A program made the translations under genes and the position numbers. The notes under the pieces are model-generated. The model was not told where the DNA came from, made no database searches, and worked only from the letters and a program-made list of their open reading frames with translations. A stretch of 64,000 nucleotides of DNA from Holophagales bacterium (GTDB lineage Bacteria; Acidobacteriota; Thermoanaerobaculia; UBA5066): positions 1 to 64,000 of the forward strand of contig JADJZB010000022.1 of the NCBI GenBank assembly GCA_016719485.1, given 5' to 3'. This document shows, piece after piece, positions 53,937 through 61,443 of the stretch (positions are counted from its first letter, which is position 1; each line of letters starts with the position of its first letter).

Positions 53937-55967
53937 ATGCGTCTTCGCGCCCTGCTCGCCGTTGCGCTCCTCGCCGCGTTCTCCCTTTCCGCCGCCGAAC
54001 CGCCCGCGAAGAAGCCGCTGACCGTCGACGACATCTGGGCCGTGGTGCGCGTCGGGCGGCCGGTGGCCTCGCCCGACGGGAAGACGGTCGTCTATCCGCG
54101 AACGACCTGGGAGGCGGAGAAGAACCGGAACCTGACAGACCTCTGGCTCCAGCCGCTCGCCGGGGGACCGGGGCGGCGGCTCACGTCGCACGAGGCGGGC
54201 GAGTCGGCCCCGGCGTTCTCCCCCGACGGCACGCGCCTGGCGTTCGTGAGCAAGCGCGACGGTGACAAGGAGGCCCAGCTCTACGTCCTGAGGCTCGACG
54301 GCGGCGAGGCGGAGCGGTGGACCCAGATGCCGATGGCGGTCCAGTCGCCGAAGTGGACGGCGGACGGGAAGCGGATCGTCTTCGTGTCGTCGGTCCTCGG
54401 CGGGAGCCTGGAGACGACGAAGACGGAGCTGGCGCGCCGCGAGAAGGACGAGAAGACGCGGGTGAAGGCGACGGTCTCCGAGAACCGCGTCGTACGGTAC
54501 TGGGACCACTGGCTCGAGACGGACGAGTGGGTGCGCCTCTTCGCCCTCGACGTCGCATCGCGCGCGGTGACGGAGCTGACGCCCGGGATGAAGCGGCTCG
54601 GGCAGCTCGACGGCGGCCTCGCGTTCGACGTCGCGCGCGACGGCTCGGTCGTCTTCGCCGCGAATGCCACCGAGCCGCCGTGGAAGACGACGAACACCGA
54701 CCTCTTCCTCGTACCGGCCGGAGGCGGCGCGCCGAGGAACCTCACGGCCGACAACCCGGCCGAGGACGGCAGCCCCGTCTTCTCACCGGACGGCAAGACG
54801 ATCGCCTACGGGCGCGAGACGAAGGGGGACGGCTGGCCCGACCGGACGCGCCTCGCGCTCCTCGACCTGGCGACCGGAAAGACGCGGGTCCTCACCGAGG
54901 AGTGGGATTCCGTTCCCGAGGACTGGAGCTTCACGCCCGACGGGAAGTCGCTCGTCTGCCGCTCCGAGGTCCGCGCGCGGACGAACGTCTACGCGCTGCC
55001 GATCGCGGGCGGGACGCCGCGACTCGTCTGGAAGGGCGGCCGCGCCACGAGCCTCGCGATGGCCGGGGCCACGGACCTCGTCTTCGGCGCGACCTCCTTC
55101 CGCCGCCCGGCGGAGCTGGCGACGGTGAAGCTCGACGGCACGGCATTGCGCACGCTGACGACCTGGAACGACGCGCTGATGGCCGGGATCTCGTTCGGCG
55201 AGGAGCGCGAGGTCGTCTTCAAGGGGGCCGGCGGCGACGACGTGCAGATGTTCGTCATCCACCCGCCGGGATTCGAGAAGGGAAAGAAGTACCCGCTCGT
55301 CCACGTGATCCACGGAGGCCCCATCGGGACGTCGGGCGACGAGTTCCACCCGCGCTGGAACGCCCACGCGTTCGCCGCGCCGGGTTACGTCGTGGCGATG
55401 GTGAACTTCCACGGTTCCTCCAGCTTCGGTCAGGCGTTCGTCGAGTCGATCCTCGGCGCGCCGGGCGACAAGCCGCTGCAGGACGTGATGGCCGCAACGG
55501 ACTTCCTGATCGCCGAAGGGTCGGTGGACGAGAAGCGGATGGCGGCGACGGGCGGGTCGTACGGCGGCTACCTCGTGAACTGGATCGCGGGCCAGACCGA
55601 CCGCTTCGCGGCGCTCGTGAGCCACGCGGGGATCTACAGCCTCCTCGGGCAGTTCGGGTCGGACGTGACGTTCGGGCGGCACCACTCGTACGGCGGGTAC
55701 CCGTTCACGGCCCTCGAGAACGTCGAGCGCTGGACCCCGAACCGCCACGCGGCGCGCCTGAAGACGCCGATGCTCGTCGTCCACGGAGAGAAGGACTTCC
55801 GCGTGCCGATCACGCAGGGGCTCGAGCTCTACGGCGTCCTGACGGCCAAGGGGGTCCCGGCGCGCCTCGTCGCCTACCCCGACGAGAACCACTGGGTCCT
55901 CAAGGGGACGAACGCGAAGCACTGGTACGGCGAGGTGCTCGGCTGGCTGGCGCGGTGGCTGAAGTAG
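53937..55967 (+). CDS. Secreted S9-family peptidase (prolyl oligopeptidase/acylaminoacyl-peptidase type)
   Basis: The 676-residue protein has a signal peptide (LLAVALLAAFSLSAA), an N-terminal seven-blade propeller of about 400 residues (ASPDGKTVVYPRTTWE, FSPDGTRLAFVSKRDGD, FSPDGKTIAYGRE, FTPDGKSLVCRSE) and an alpha/beta-hydrolase domain. The nucleophile sits in ATGGSYGGYLVNW (GxSxGG), the oxyanion region in HVIHGGP, and the catalytic His in YPDENHWVLKG. It should cleave oligopeptides in the periplasm or outside. GGAGG precedes the ATG. Only 16 bp separate it from the divergent giant gene's start. Confidence 0.93.
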   Translation: MRLRALLAVALLAAFSLSAAEPPAKKPLTVDDIWAVVRVGRPVASPDGKTVVYPRTTWEAEKNRNLTDLWLQPLAGGPGRRLTSHEAGESAPAFSPDGTRLAFVSKRDGDKEAQLYVLRLDGGEAERWTQMPMAVQSPKWTADGKRIVFVSSVLGGSLETTKTELARREKDEKTRVKATVSENRVVRYWDHWLETDEWVRLFALDVASRAVTELTPGMKRLGQLDGGLAFDVARDGSVVFAANATEPPWKTTNTDLFLVPAGGGAPRNLTADNPAEDGSPVFSPDGKTIAYGRETKGDGWPDRTRLALLDLATGKTRVLTEEWDSVPEDWSFTPDGKSLVCRSEVRARTNVYALPIAGGTPRLVWKGGRATSLAMAGATDLVFGATSFRRPAELATVKLDGTALRTLTTWNDALMAGISFGEEREVVFKGAGGDDVQMFVIHPPGFEKGKKYPLVHVIHGGPIGTSGDEFHPRWNAHAFAAPGYVVAMVNFHGSSSFGQAFVESILGAPGDKPLQDVMAATDFLIAEGSVDEKRMAATGGSYGGYLVNWIAGQTDRFAALVSHAGIYSLLGQFGSDVTFGRHHSYGGYPFTALENVERWTPNRHAARLKTPMLVVHGEKDFRVPITQGLELYGVLTAKGVPARLVAYPDENHWVLKGTNAKHWYGEVLGWLARWLK

Positions 55968-55977
55968 CGTTAGAGGA

Positions 55978-56369
55978 TCAAGAGATCCGCTCGATCCCTG
56001 GCACGCCGTCGAAACCGCCGTCGAAGCTGAGTATCCGCTTCACCCGGCGGCGCGCCATGACGGCGACGTGAAGGGCGTCACGGGCCGAGACCCGTAGCCG
56101 ACCCGCGAGGACCTCCGCGGCCTTCTCCACGTCCGCACGCTCGACCGGGTAGACCTCGTCGACGACCCCGAGGATGGCGTCGAGCGCGGGCCGGATCGCC
56201 TCGCGCCGCTCGATCGCGACGTAACGGTGGAGGATCTCCTGCAGCACCTCCGCGCTCGTGACGAGGCGCTCGCCACCCGAGATCGCCTCTTCGAGGCGCG
56301 CCCGGGCCACCGCTTTCAGCGGGTGAGCCGCGCCGACGAGGTACATCGGGATGTTCGAGTCGATGAAGA

Positions 56370-56373
<4 letters not shown>
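55978..56373 (-). CDS. vapC: VapC-type PIN-domain toxin
   Basis: GTG 56373 overlaps the TGA of vapB (GTGA). The 131-residue protein has the PIN nuclease pattern: [15 protein letters not shown] (Asp5), then Glu near [15 protein letters not shown], Asp in [14 protein letters not shown] and FDGGFDGV at the end. These are the four acidic residues that bind Mg. VapC toxins cleave tRNA or rRNA. It converges on the S9 peptidase gene with a 10-bp gap. The key residues are intact, so the toxin should be active if released. Confidence 0.85.
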
Positions 56374-56612
<239 letters not shown>

Positions 56613-56663
56613 ATGATGAGTATACCGCGCTCGCGGCGGGAGGTCCTCGTGAGTGCGTGCTCC

Positions 56664-57438
56664 TCACGCCCTCCCGGTGACGCGGTAGAACGCGAGGCCG
56701 AGAAGCTCCCAGAGGGCCGCGTGCGTCTGCTCGAGCGCACCGGGGCGCGGGATCCAGTCGAGCGCCTCCGCGCGGCTTCGGCGCAACGACGAGGGCGTCG
56801 CAGGGCGACGGGATCGCCTCGAGCCCCTCGGCCCGGAACGAGGCGAGGGCGCGCCGCATGTGGAGCGACGAGGTGACGAGAAGGACGCGCCTCACGCCGC
56901 GCGCGCGGAGGAGCTTCACGGTCTCGACCGCGTTGCCGGAGGTCGTCCGGGCCTTCCCCTCCTCGACGATCGCCGTGCGCGGAACGCCCCACTCGACGAG
57001 GAGGTCCGCGATCTCGGCCGCCTCGGTGCGCGGCGCGGGAGACCACGGGAGGCGCCCGCCGGTCGGGATGACGAGCGGGGCCTTCCCGGCGCGGAAGAGG
57101 CGGGCGGCGTGGAGGATCCGGTCCGAGGAATCGACGAGCTCGGGGCCGAGCCTCGGGGGAGCCCCCGGGGCCAGGGCGCCGCCCAGGACGACGATAGCCC
57201 CGGCCGTCGGCGCGGCGGCGGGGTCGGAGGGCGGGTACGCGCGCTCGAGCGAGTGAGCGAGGGCGTCGCTCACCACCGGGAGCGATGCCGTGACGAGAAT
57301 CGCCAGCGCGAGGAAGCCGAAGGTGGCCGCGAGCGCTCCCCGGCGCCGCCGCGCCATGACGAGCGCGACGAGGCCGAGGAGGATCGCGAGATTCAGCGGA
57401 AGGACGAGCGTGGCCGCGATCTTCGAGGCGAGGAGCAC
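56664..57438 (-). pseudogene. YdcF/SanA-like (DUF218) membrane protein, disrupted by one extra base
   Basis: From ATG 57438 two membrane spans ([23 protein letters not shown]) precede a DUF218 domain: [51 protein letters not shown] and [21 protein letters not shown]. After VVAPKPR the frame breaks at about 56766-56780; the natural end [20 protein letters not shown]...[12 protein letters not shown] lies one frame over. Total length is 3x258+1, so one surplus base explains it, giving 257 residues. DUF218 proteins act in envelope metabolism, with substrate unknown. Confidence 0.85.
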
Positions 57439-57463
57439 GCCTCGATGATCGCAGGCCCGGCGC

Positions 57464-58573
57464 TCAGCGCGGAACGGCGCCCACCCTGACGAGCGTGATC
57501 TCGAGGACGAGAGCCGCGCGTCCGCCGTCCCAGGAGGAGTCGAGGGTCCAGCGGACCGGCTGCCCCTTCCGGAGCAGGAACGACTCCGCGCGACGGGCGG
57601 AACGCGGCTCGCCGCCGCTCGCCGCCGGTGGCGTCGACGTGACCTGCGCGATGACCGCGAACAGGGCGGACTCGTCGGCCTCGCGAACGACGAGGGCGGC
57701 GCCGTGGACCTCGAACTCCTGCGCGGACGCGTTCGGCCCGGCGGCCTCCCACCCGCTCTTCACGCTCCACCCCGAGTTGGCGGGGAAGGCGATCTTCGGC
57801 TCGGAGAGCGCCTCCTCGCGCTCCTCGGTCACTTCGAGAAGGCGAATCGTGGCGACGAGAGGCTCACCCATGTCGACGCGGCGGGGCTCCACGACGCCGG
57901 TCGCGGCCCCCACGTCGCCGCCCTCGGCGACGAGCTTCGTATCGCAGCCCGGCAGGAGGAGCTTCCTTCCCTCCGCCGCGGCACCGTACAGGATCCTCGC
58001 CATCGGCCGTCCGTTCTCGCCGTCACGCGAGGCCAGCGCGACGCCGTACGCTTTCCCGCTGAAAGGCCCGAGCGGCGCGATCGTGACGGGCTCGCGGCAG
58101 CCCGGCAGGTCGACGGTCCCGACGTACGCGGGGACGCGGATGGCGGTCGGCCGGTCTTCGGCGCCCTCCATCCAGACGCGGAGGACCTCGCCGAAGACGC
58201 CCGTCCGCAGCGTCGACGGCGGGGCGGTCGCGGCGCCGGCCCGGGCCCTGTCCTTCCACCTCGCGCGGAGAACCTTTCCGGAGATCGTGATCTCTGTTCC
58301 CGTCTGGACGCCGATCTCCACGAGAGCCTTCGAAAGCGGAATCTCTTCGAGGTCGAGGCTCACCCGGCCGACCACGCCCGGTTCCAGGATCGGCGTGACG
58401 CCGAGAAGGTCGGCCATCTTCTCGAGGAGGTCGACGAGCGAGGAGTCCTTGACGCGGAGCGTGATCGGCGCGTCGAGGCGGGCAGGCTTCACCGCGACGG
58501 GGGCCTGGGGCGGGGCGGGCTCAGGCCCGGGCGTCGCCGCCAGGAGGGCGGCGAGAAGCAGCGAAGCGATCAC
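57464..58573 (-). CDS. Exported protein with STN (secretin/TonB short N-terminal) domain
   Basis: GTG 58573 is preceded by AGGAG at 7 nt and overlaps the stop of the anti-sigma gene (GTGA). The 369-residue product has a signal peptide ([13 protein letters not shown]). Residues about 32-100 form an STN domain: [57 protein letters not shown]. The rest is beta-rich, with [17 protein letters not shown] and [21 protein letters not shown], the latter like a secretin-core strand pair. STN domains sit in PilQ-type secretins and FecA-like signalling receptors. A sensor or target of the upstream sigma pair is inferred. Confidence 0.75.
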   Translation of the reverse strand: MIASLLLAALLAATPGPEPAPPQAPVAVKPARLDAPITLRVKDSSLVDLLEKMADLLGVTPILEPGVVGRVSLDLEEIPLSKALVEIGVQTGTEITISGKVLRARWKDRARAGAATAPPSTLRTGVFGEVLRVWMEGAEDRPTAIRVPAYVGTVDLPGCREPVTIAPLGPFSGKAYGVALASRDGENGRPMARILYGAAAEGRKLLLPGCDTKLVAEGGDVGAATGVVEPRRVDMGEPLVATIRLLEVTEEREEALSEPKIAFPANSGWSVKSGWEAAGPNASAQEFEVHGAALVVREADESALFAVIAQVTSTPPAASGGEPRSARRAESFLLRKGQPVRWTLDSSWDGGRAALVLEITLVRVGAVPR

Positions 58574-58926
58574 GTGCGATCTCCTTTCCGGGGAGCGCGA
58601 GGGGCGAGCGACTCGGCGCGGCGGACCAGGTCGGGGCCGGTCAGGACGACGCCCGTGTCGTCTCCCTGGAGGACGTAGACGGGACGGGGCTCGGGGCGGC
58701 GCGCGGCCTGCACGGCGAGGAGCGCGACGGCAACGAGCGATGCTGCGAGGAGCCCCGACGAGGCCCGGCGCCTCGCGGCGCGGAACCGGCGGGCCGCCGT
58801 GGCCGCGGCGACGAGCGGGTCCGCGAGGCGGGCATCCGCGCGCGCCGCGCCGGCGCACGCGGGACAGGCTTCGAGGTGCGCGGAGAGGGCCTCGTCGTCG
58901 AGGTGGTCGAAGAGGGGGCAGGTCAT
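58570..58926 (-). CDS. Zinc-finger anti-sigma factor
   Basis: The 118-residue protein begins MTCPLFDHLDDEALSAHLEACPACAGAA, giving Cys3 and the HxxxCxxC motif (His17, Cys21, Cys24) of zf-HC2 anti-sigma domains. One membrane span follows at about 58-74 (GLLAASLVAVALLAVQA) and a short periplasmic tail. Its ATG overlaps the sigma stop (ATGA, 58923-58926) and its stop overlaps the next start, so all three genes are translationally coupled. It would bind the adjacent ECF sigma. Confidence 0.85.
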   Translation of the reverse strand: MTCPLFDHLDDEALSAHLEACPACAGAARADARLADPLVAAATAARRFRAARRRASSGLLAASLVAVALLAVQAARRPEPRPVYVLQGDDTGVVLTGPDLVRRAESLAPRAPRKGDRT

Positions 58927-59453
58927 CGGTCTTCCTCCAGGATCTGTGCGATGCGGCGCCGGCCGCGGCTGAGGCGCGCCCGCAGGGCCTCCTCGCGAAT
59001 GCCGAGCGCCCGGGCGGCCTCGGCCGGAGTCATCCCCTCGTCGGCGACGAGGAGGAGCGCCCGGCGGGTCCCTTCGGGGAGCGAGTCGAGCGCCGCCGCG
59101 GCCCGGCGGGCTCGCTCGGTGAGAACGGCGCGGGCTTCGGGGTCGAGGGCCGGAACCGGCAGGCCGTCGCCCGCCTCGTCGAACGCGCAGAGGGGGCGGC
59201 GCCGCCTCGACGCGTTCGCCCCGATGCGCCAGGCGACGGCGAAGAGGAGGGAACGGAGCGGCCCGGGCGCGGAGGCGACGAAGCCGCCCGGACGGCTCAG
59301 CAGGAGGACGAAGAGATCCTGGACGAGATCCCGGGCCTCGTCCCCGTGACCGCGATGCTCGAAGAAGGCCCGGAGAGCTGACGAGAGGCGAAGGGCTTCC
59401 TGCAGGACCGGCTCGACCGGAGCCCGCTCGACCTCATTCCGTACGGCGTCCAC
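58923..59453 (-). CDS. ECF-type RNA polymerase sigma factor
   Basis: The 176-residue protein has region 2 (LRAFFEHRGHGDEARDLVQDLFVLLLSR; LLFAVAWRIGANASRRRR) and region 4 (LDSLPEGTRRALLLVADEGMTPAEAARALGIREEALRARLSRGRRRI). Region 2.3-2.4 is more diverged than in the sigma at 25977. It heads a three-gene coupled operon with the anti-sigma and the STN-domain protein. The arrangement resembles FecI-type cell-surface signalling, with the FecR-like partner separated by about 1.2 kb (60628-61353). Confidence 0.85.
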   Translation of the reverse strand: MDAVRNEVERAPVEPVLQEALRLSSALRAFFEHRGHGDEARDLVQDLFVLLLSRPGGFVASAPGPLRSLLFAVAWRIGANASRRRRPLCAFDEAGDGLPVPALDPEARAVLTERARRAAAALDSLPEGTRRALLLVADEGMTPAEAARALGIREEALRARLSRGRRRIAQILEEDR

Positions 59454-59567
59454 GCTCCGTAATGTCGCACGGCGGCGTCCCGTGACGCCGCCGTGCCCAG
59501 AAAGCTCATTGATGCCTTCGACGGCGACGGCCCGGGCCGGTCCGGGACATCCCTTACCGGGAGATCG

Positions 59568-60161
59568 TCAGTGCCCGGCGTACGTCTCGAGGAAGGCGAG
59601 GACCTTGGCCGTGTCGTACCCCTTCCCGGACTCGAGGGTCTCCGTCGACGGGACCTTCACCGCGTTCCCCTTTTCGTCGATGACGACGAGAAGGGGGACG
59701 CCCTTCTTCGGGTCGACGCCCCAGGAGGCGGCGAGGTCGAGGTTCTTCGTCATCCTTCCCACGTCGACCTTCACCGGAACGTACGACTTCGCGAGGGCGG
59801 GCGCGATCTTCTCGTCCTTCGTGAAGAGACCGTCGAGCTTCCGGCACCAGCCGCACCAGTTCGCACCGAGCGTCACGAGGACTCTCTTCTTTTCCTTCTT
59901 CGCCTTCGCCAGCGCGGCGGCCACGTCGGCCTTTGCGTCGGCCGACTCGTCGTAGACGGCGGGTGCCGCGGGCTTCGCCGCCGCGGGAGCCGGCGTCGCG
60001 GGGGTCTCGCTACCGACGCCCGGGCCGAACCCTGGCCCTCCCCGGCGGGGGGCGTCGGTCGGCTTCACCTGCGGGGCGGGAGTGACTCCGGGCCCGGGCT
60101 GGGCGGATGCCGGGAACGCGAACAGGGCGACGACGGCGAGGGAGAGAAGGGACTTCTTCAT
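59568..60161 (-). CDS. Secreted thioredoxin-fold protein with CGWC motif
   Basis: ATG 60161 is chosen over the GTG immediately before it; 197 residues. The signal peptide (MKKSLLSLAVVALFAFPASA) is followed by about 50 Pro/Ala/Gly-rich linker residues, then a thioredoxin-like domain: KKRVLVTLGANWCGWCRKLDGLF (Cys103, Cys106), YVPVKVDVGRM, WGVDPKKGVPLLVVID and a C-terminal helix. The Pro of GVPLL is the cis-Pro position. It is the second CGWC secreted protein in the window and resembles DUF255/thioredoxin_7 proteins. An oxidoreductase role in the envelope is inferred. Confidence 0.85.
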   Translation of the reverse strand: MKKSLLSLAVVALFAFPASAQPGPGVTPAPQVKPTDAPRRGGPGFGPGVGSETPATPAPAAAKPAAPAVYDESADAKADVAAALAKAKKEKKRVLVTLGANWCGWCRKLDGLFTKDEKIAPALAKSYVPVKVDVGRMTKNLDLAASWGVDPKKGVPLLVVIDEKGNAVKVPSTETLESGKGYDTAKVLAFLETYAGH

Positions 60162-60164
60162 CAC

Positions 60165-60627
60165 ATGGGGATTCTACGGAGGCCGGTCCGCCTTCGTTGC
60201 GTTCCGCCGGCCACGGCGCGTTAGCCGCCCGACACTTCCTCCGGAGGTCCCATGCGAACGAATGGCCGACCTGCGGTCCCTGGAGACGCTGGGGTCAGTT
60301 CCGTTTTTCGTTGGCTCTCGGACACTGGGGTCAGTTCCGTTTTTCGTTGGGCTCTCGAGTGGCGGCGAGCCCGAATAACGAGGGGCGGACCTTGCGCAAC
60401 CTCCTCGCGCACCGACGGCTCCAACGGAAAACGGAACTGACCCCTCGGGTCCCTCGGGAGGCGCCTTCGCCGCCTATGCCTCGGTCATCGATGCGAGGAC
60501 GAACGACCCGAGGACCCTGCTGCCGAGGTAGGGCGCAAAGGACGTACCCCGCCGGGTCGTAATGACCCGGGCCGGGTCTGGAAGGGACGGCGTCCCGGGC
60601 CTGAAGGGTCCGGGGCGCCCGTCTCGC
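60165..60627. other. Non-coding gap with REP/MITE-like inverted repeats and hairpins
   Basis: No gene is credible in this 463-bp gap between two converging or parallel minus-strand genes. It contains the inverted-repeat element at 60289-60449 and a small CCGGGTC-gtaat-GACCCGG hairpin at 60552-60570 just before the FecR gene end, which could terminate transcription. Several short GC palindromes follow (GGGACGGCGTCCC at about 60588-60600). Confidence 0.6.
60289..60449. repeat. REPIN/MITE-like element with three copies of a GGGGTCAGTTCCGTTTTTCG unit
   Basis: CTGGGGTCAGTTCCGTTTTT CGTTGG occurs twice in direct orientation (60289-60314, 60325-60350), each followed by a CTCTCG tail. A third copy is inverted at 60421-60444 (CCAACGGAAAACGGAACTGACCCC). 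The roughly 160-bp unit thus has about 24-bp terminal inverted repeats and no gene. GGGGTCAGTTCCGTTTT ends are known around RAYT/IS200-like tyrosine transposases, so this looks like a non-autonomous copy mobilised in trans. Confidence 0.7.
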
Positions 60628-61353
60628 TCAGTGCCCTCCGCGTCCCCCGCCGGAGCCGCCCTGGCGCCCCTGCGTTCCCGGACCGGCAGGACCCTGCGAG
60701 CCCTCACCCGGTGTTCCCTGCCTGCCGTCCGTCATCCCCGAGCCGCGCGAGCCCCACGACTTCTCGCTCATTCCGGTCTTCCCCATCTGTTCCTTGCGCG
60801 GCGGGGTCTTCGGCCCGAAGACGCAGTACTGGTCCCGTTCCACGCGGACGATCGGAGACCCGTCCGAGGGAAAGACCTCGACCGTCCCCTCGAAGACCGC
60901 CAGGACGCTCTCGCCTCCCGCGACCTCGAGGCCGTAGCGCGTTCCCCGGACGGCGAGAAGGGCCCCGGGCGCCGCGACGCGCCGCGCCTCGGACGCGCCG
61001 GTGAAGGCGTCGAACGCGGCCTTGAGGCGCCCCTTCTCGAGGACGAGGAGGACCCCCGGCTCGCCGCCGGCGAGACGGACCCGCGTGGAGGAGAAGACCT
61101 CGAAGCGCGCGGCGCGATCGGGGACGGCGAGGACCGTCCGGCCGAAGAGACCGGTCTTCACGACGTCGCCGGCTTCCGCCGGGTCCCCGGCCGAGACCCG
61201 GACGCCCCGCTCCTCGTCGCCGCCGGGCACCCTCACGACCTTGCTCTTCACCTCGTCGAAGCGGTAGGCGAGCCGTTCGCCGGACGGGGCCTGGGCGAGG
61301 CCGAGGCCCGTCGCGGCGAGGAGCGTGAACAAGAGAGTCGAGGTCCTGGTCAT
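60628..61353 (-). CDS. Secreted FecR-domain protein
   Basis: The start is ATG 61353, with a signal peptide (MTRTSTLLFTLLAATGLGLA); 241 residues. The FecR domain follows (about 30-175): GVRVSAGDPAEAGDVVKTGLFGRTVLAVPD, VRLAGGEPGVLLVLEKGRLKAAF and GALLAVRGTRYGLEV, the classic barrel with VRGTxF near its end. The last 60 residues are Gly/Gln/Lys-rich and low complexity. It lacks the N-terminal anti-sigma part of true FecR, so it is a free periplasmic FecR barrel. It is divergent from the CHASE2 kinase by 90 bp, a pairing often seen. Confidence 0.85.
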   Translation of the reverse strand: MTRTSTLLFTLLAATGLGLAQAPSGERLAYRFDEVKSKVVRVPGGDEERGVRVSAGDPAEAGDVVKTGLFGRTVLAVPDRAARFEVFSSTRVRLAGGEPGVLLVLEKGRLKAAFDAFTGASEARRVAAPGALLAVRGTRYGLEVAGGESVLAVFEGTVEVFPSDGSPIVRVERDQYCVFGPKTPPRKEQMGKTGMSEKSWGSRGSGMTDGRQGTPGEGSQGPAGPGTQGRQGGSGGGRGGH

Positions 61354-61443
61354 CGGCTCCTCCTTCCCTTCGCCGTTCGCAAGCGGCGGGCCATCGTGCC
61401 CCCAGGCCCCGGCGGGGCTCCCGGTCGAGGATACTGGCGAGCG

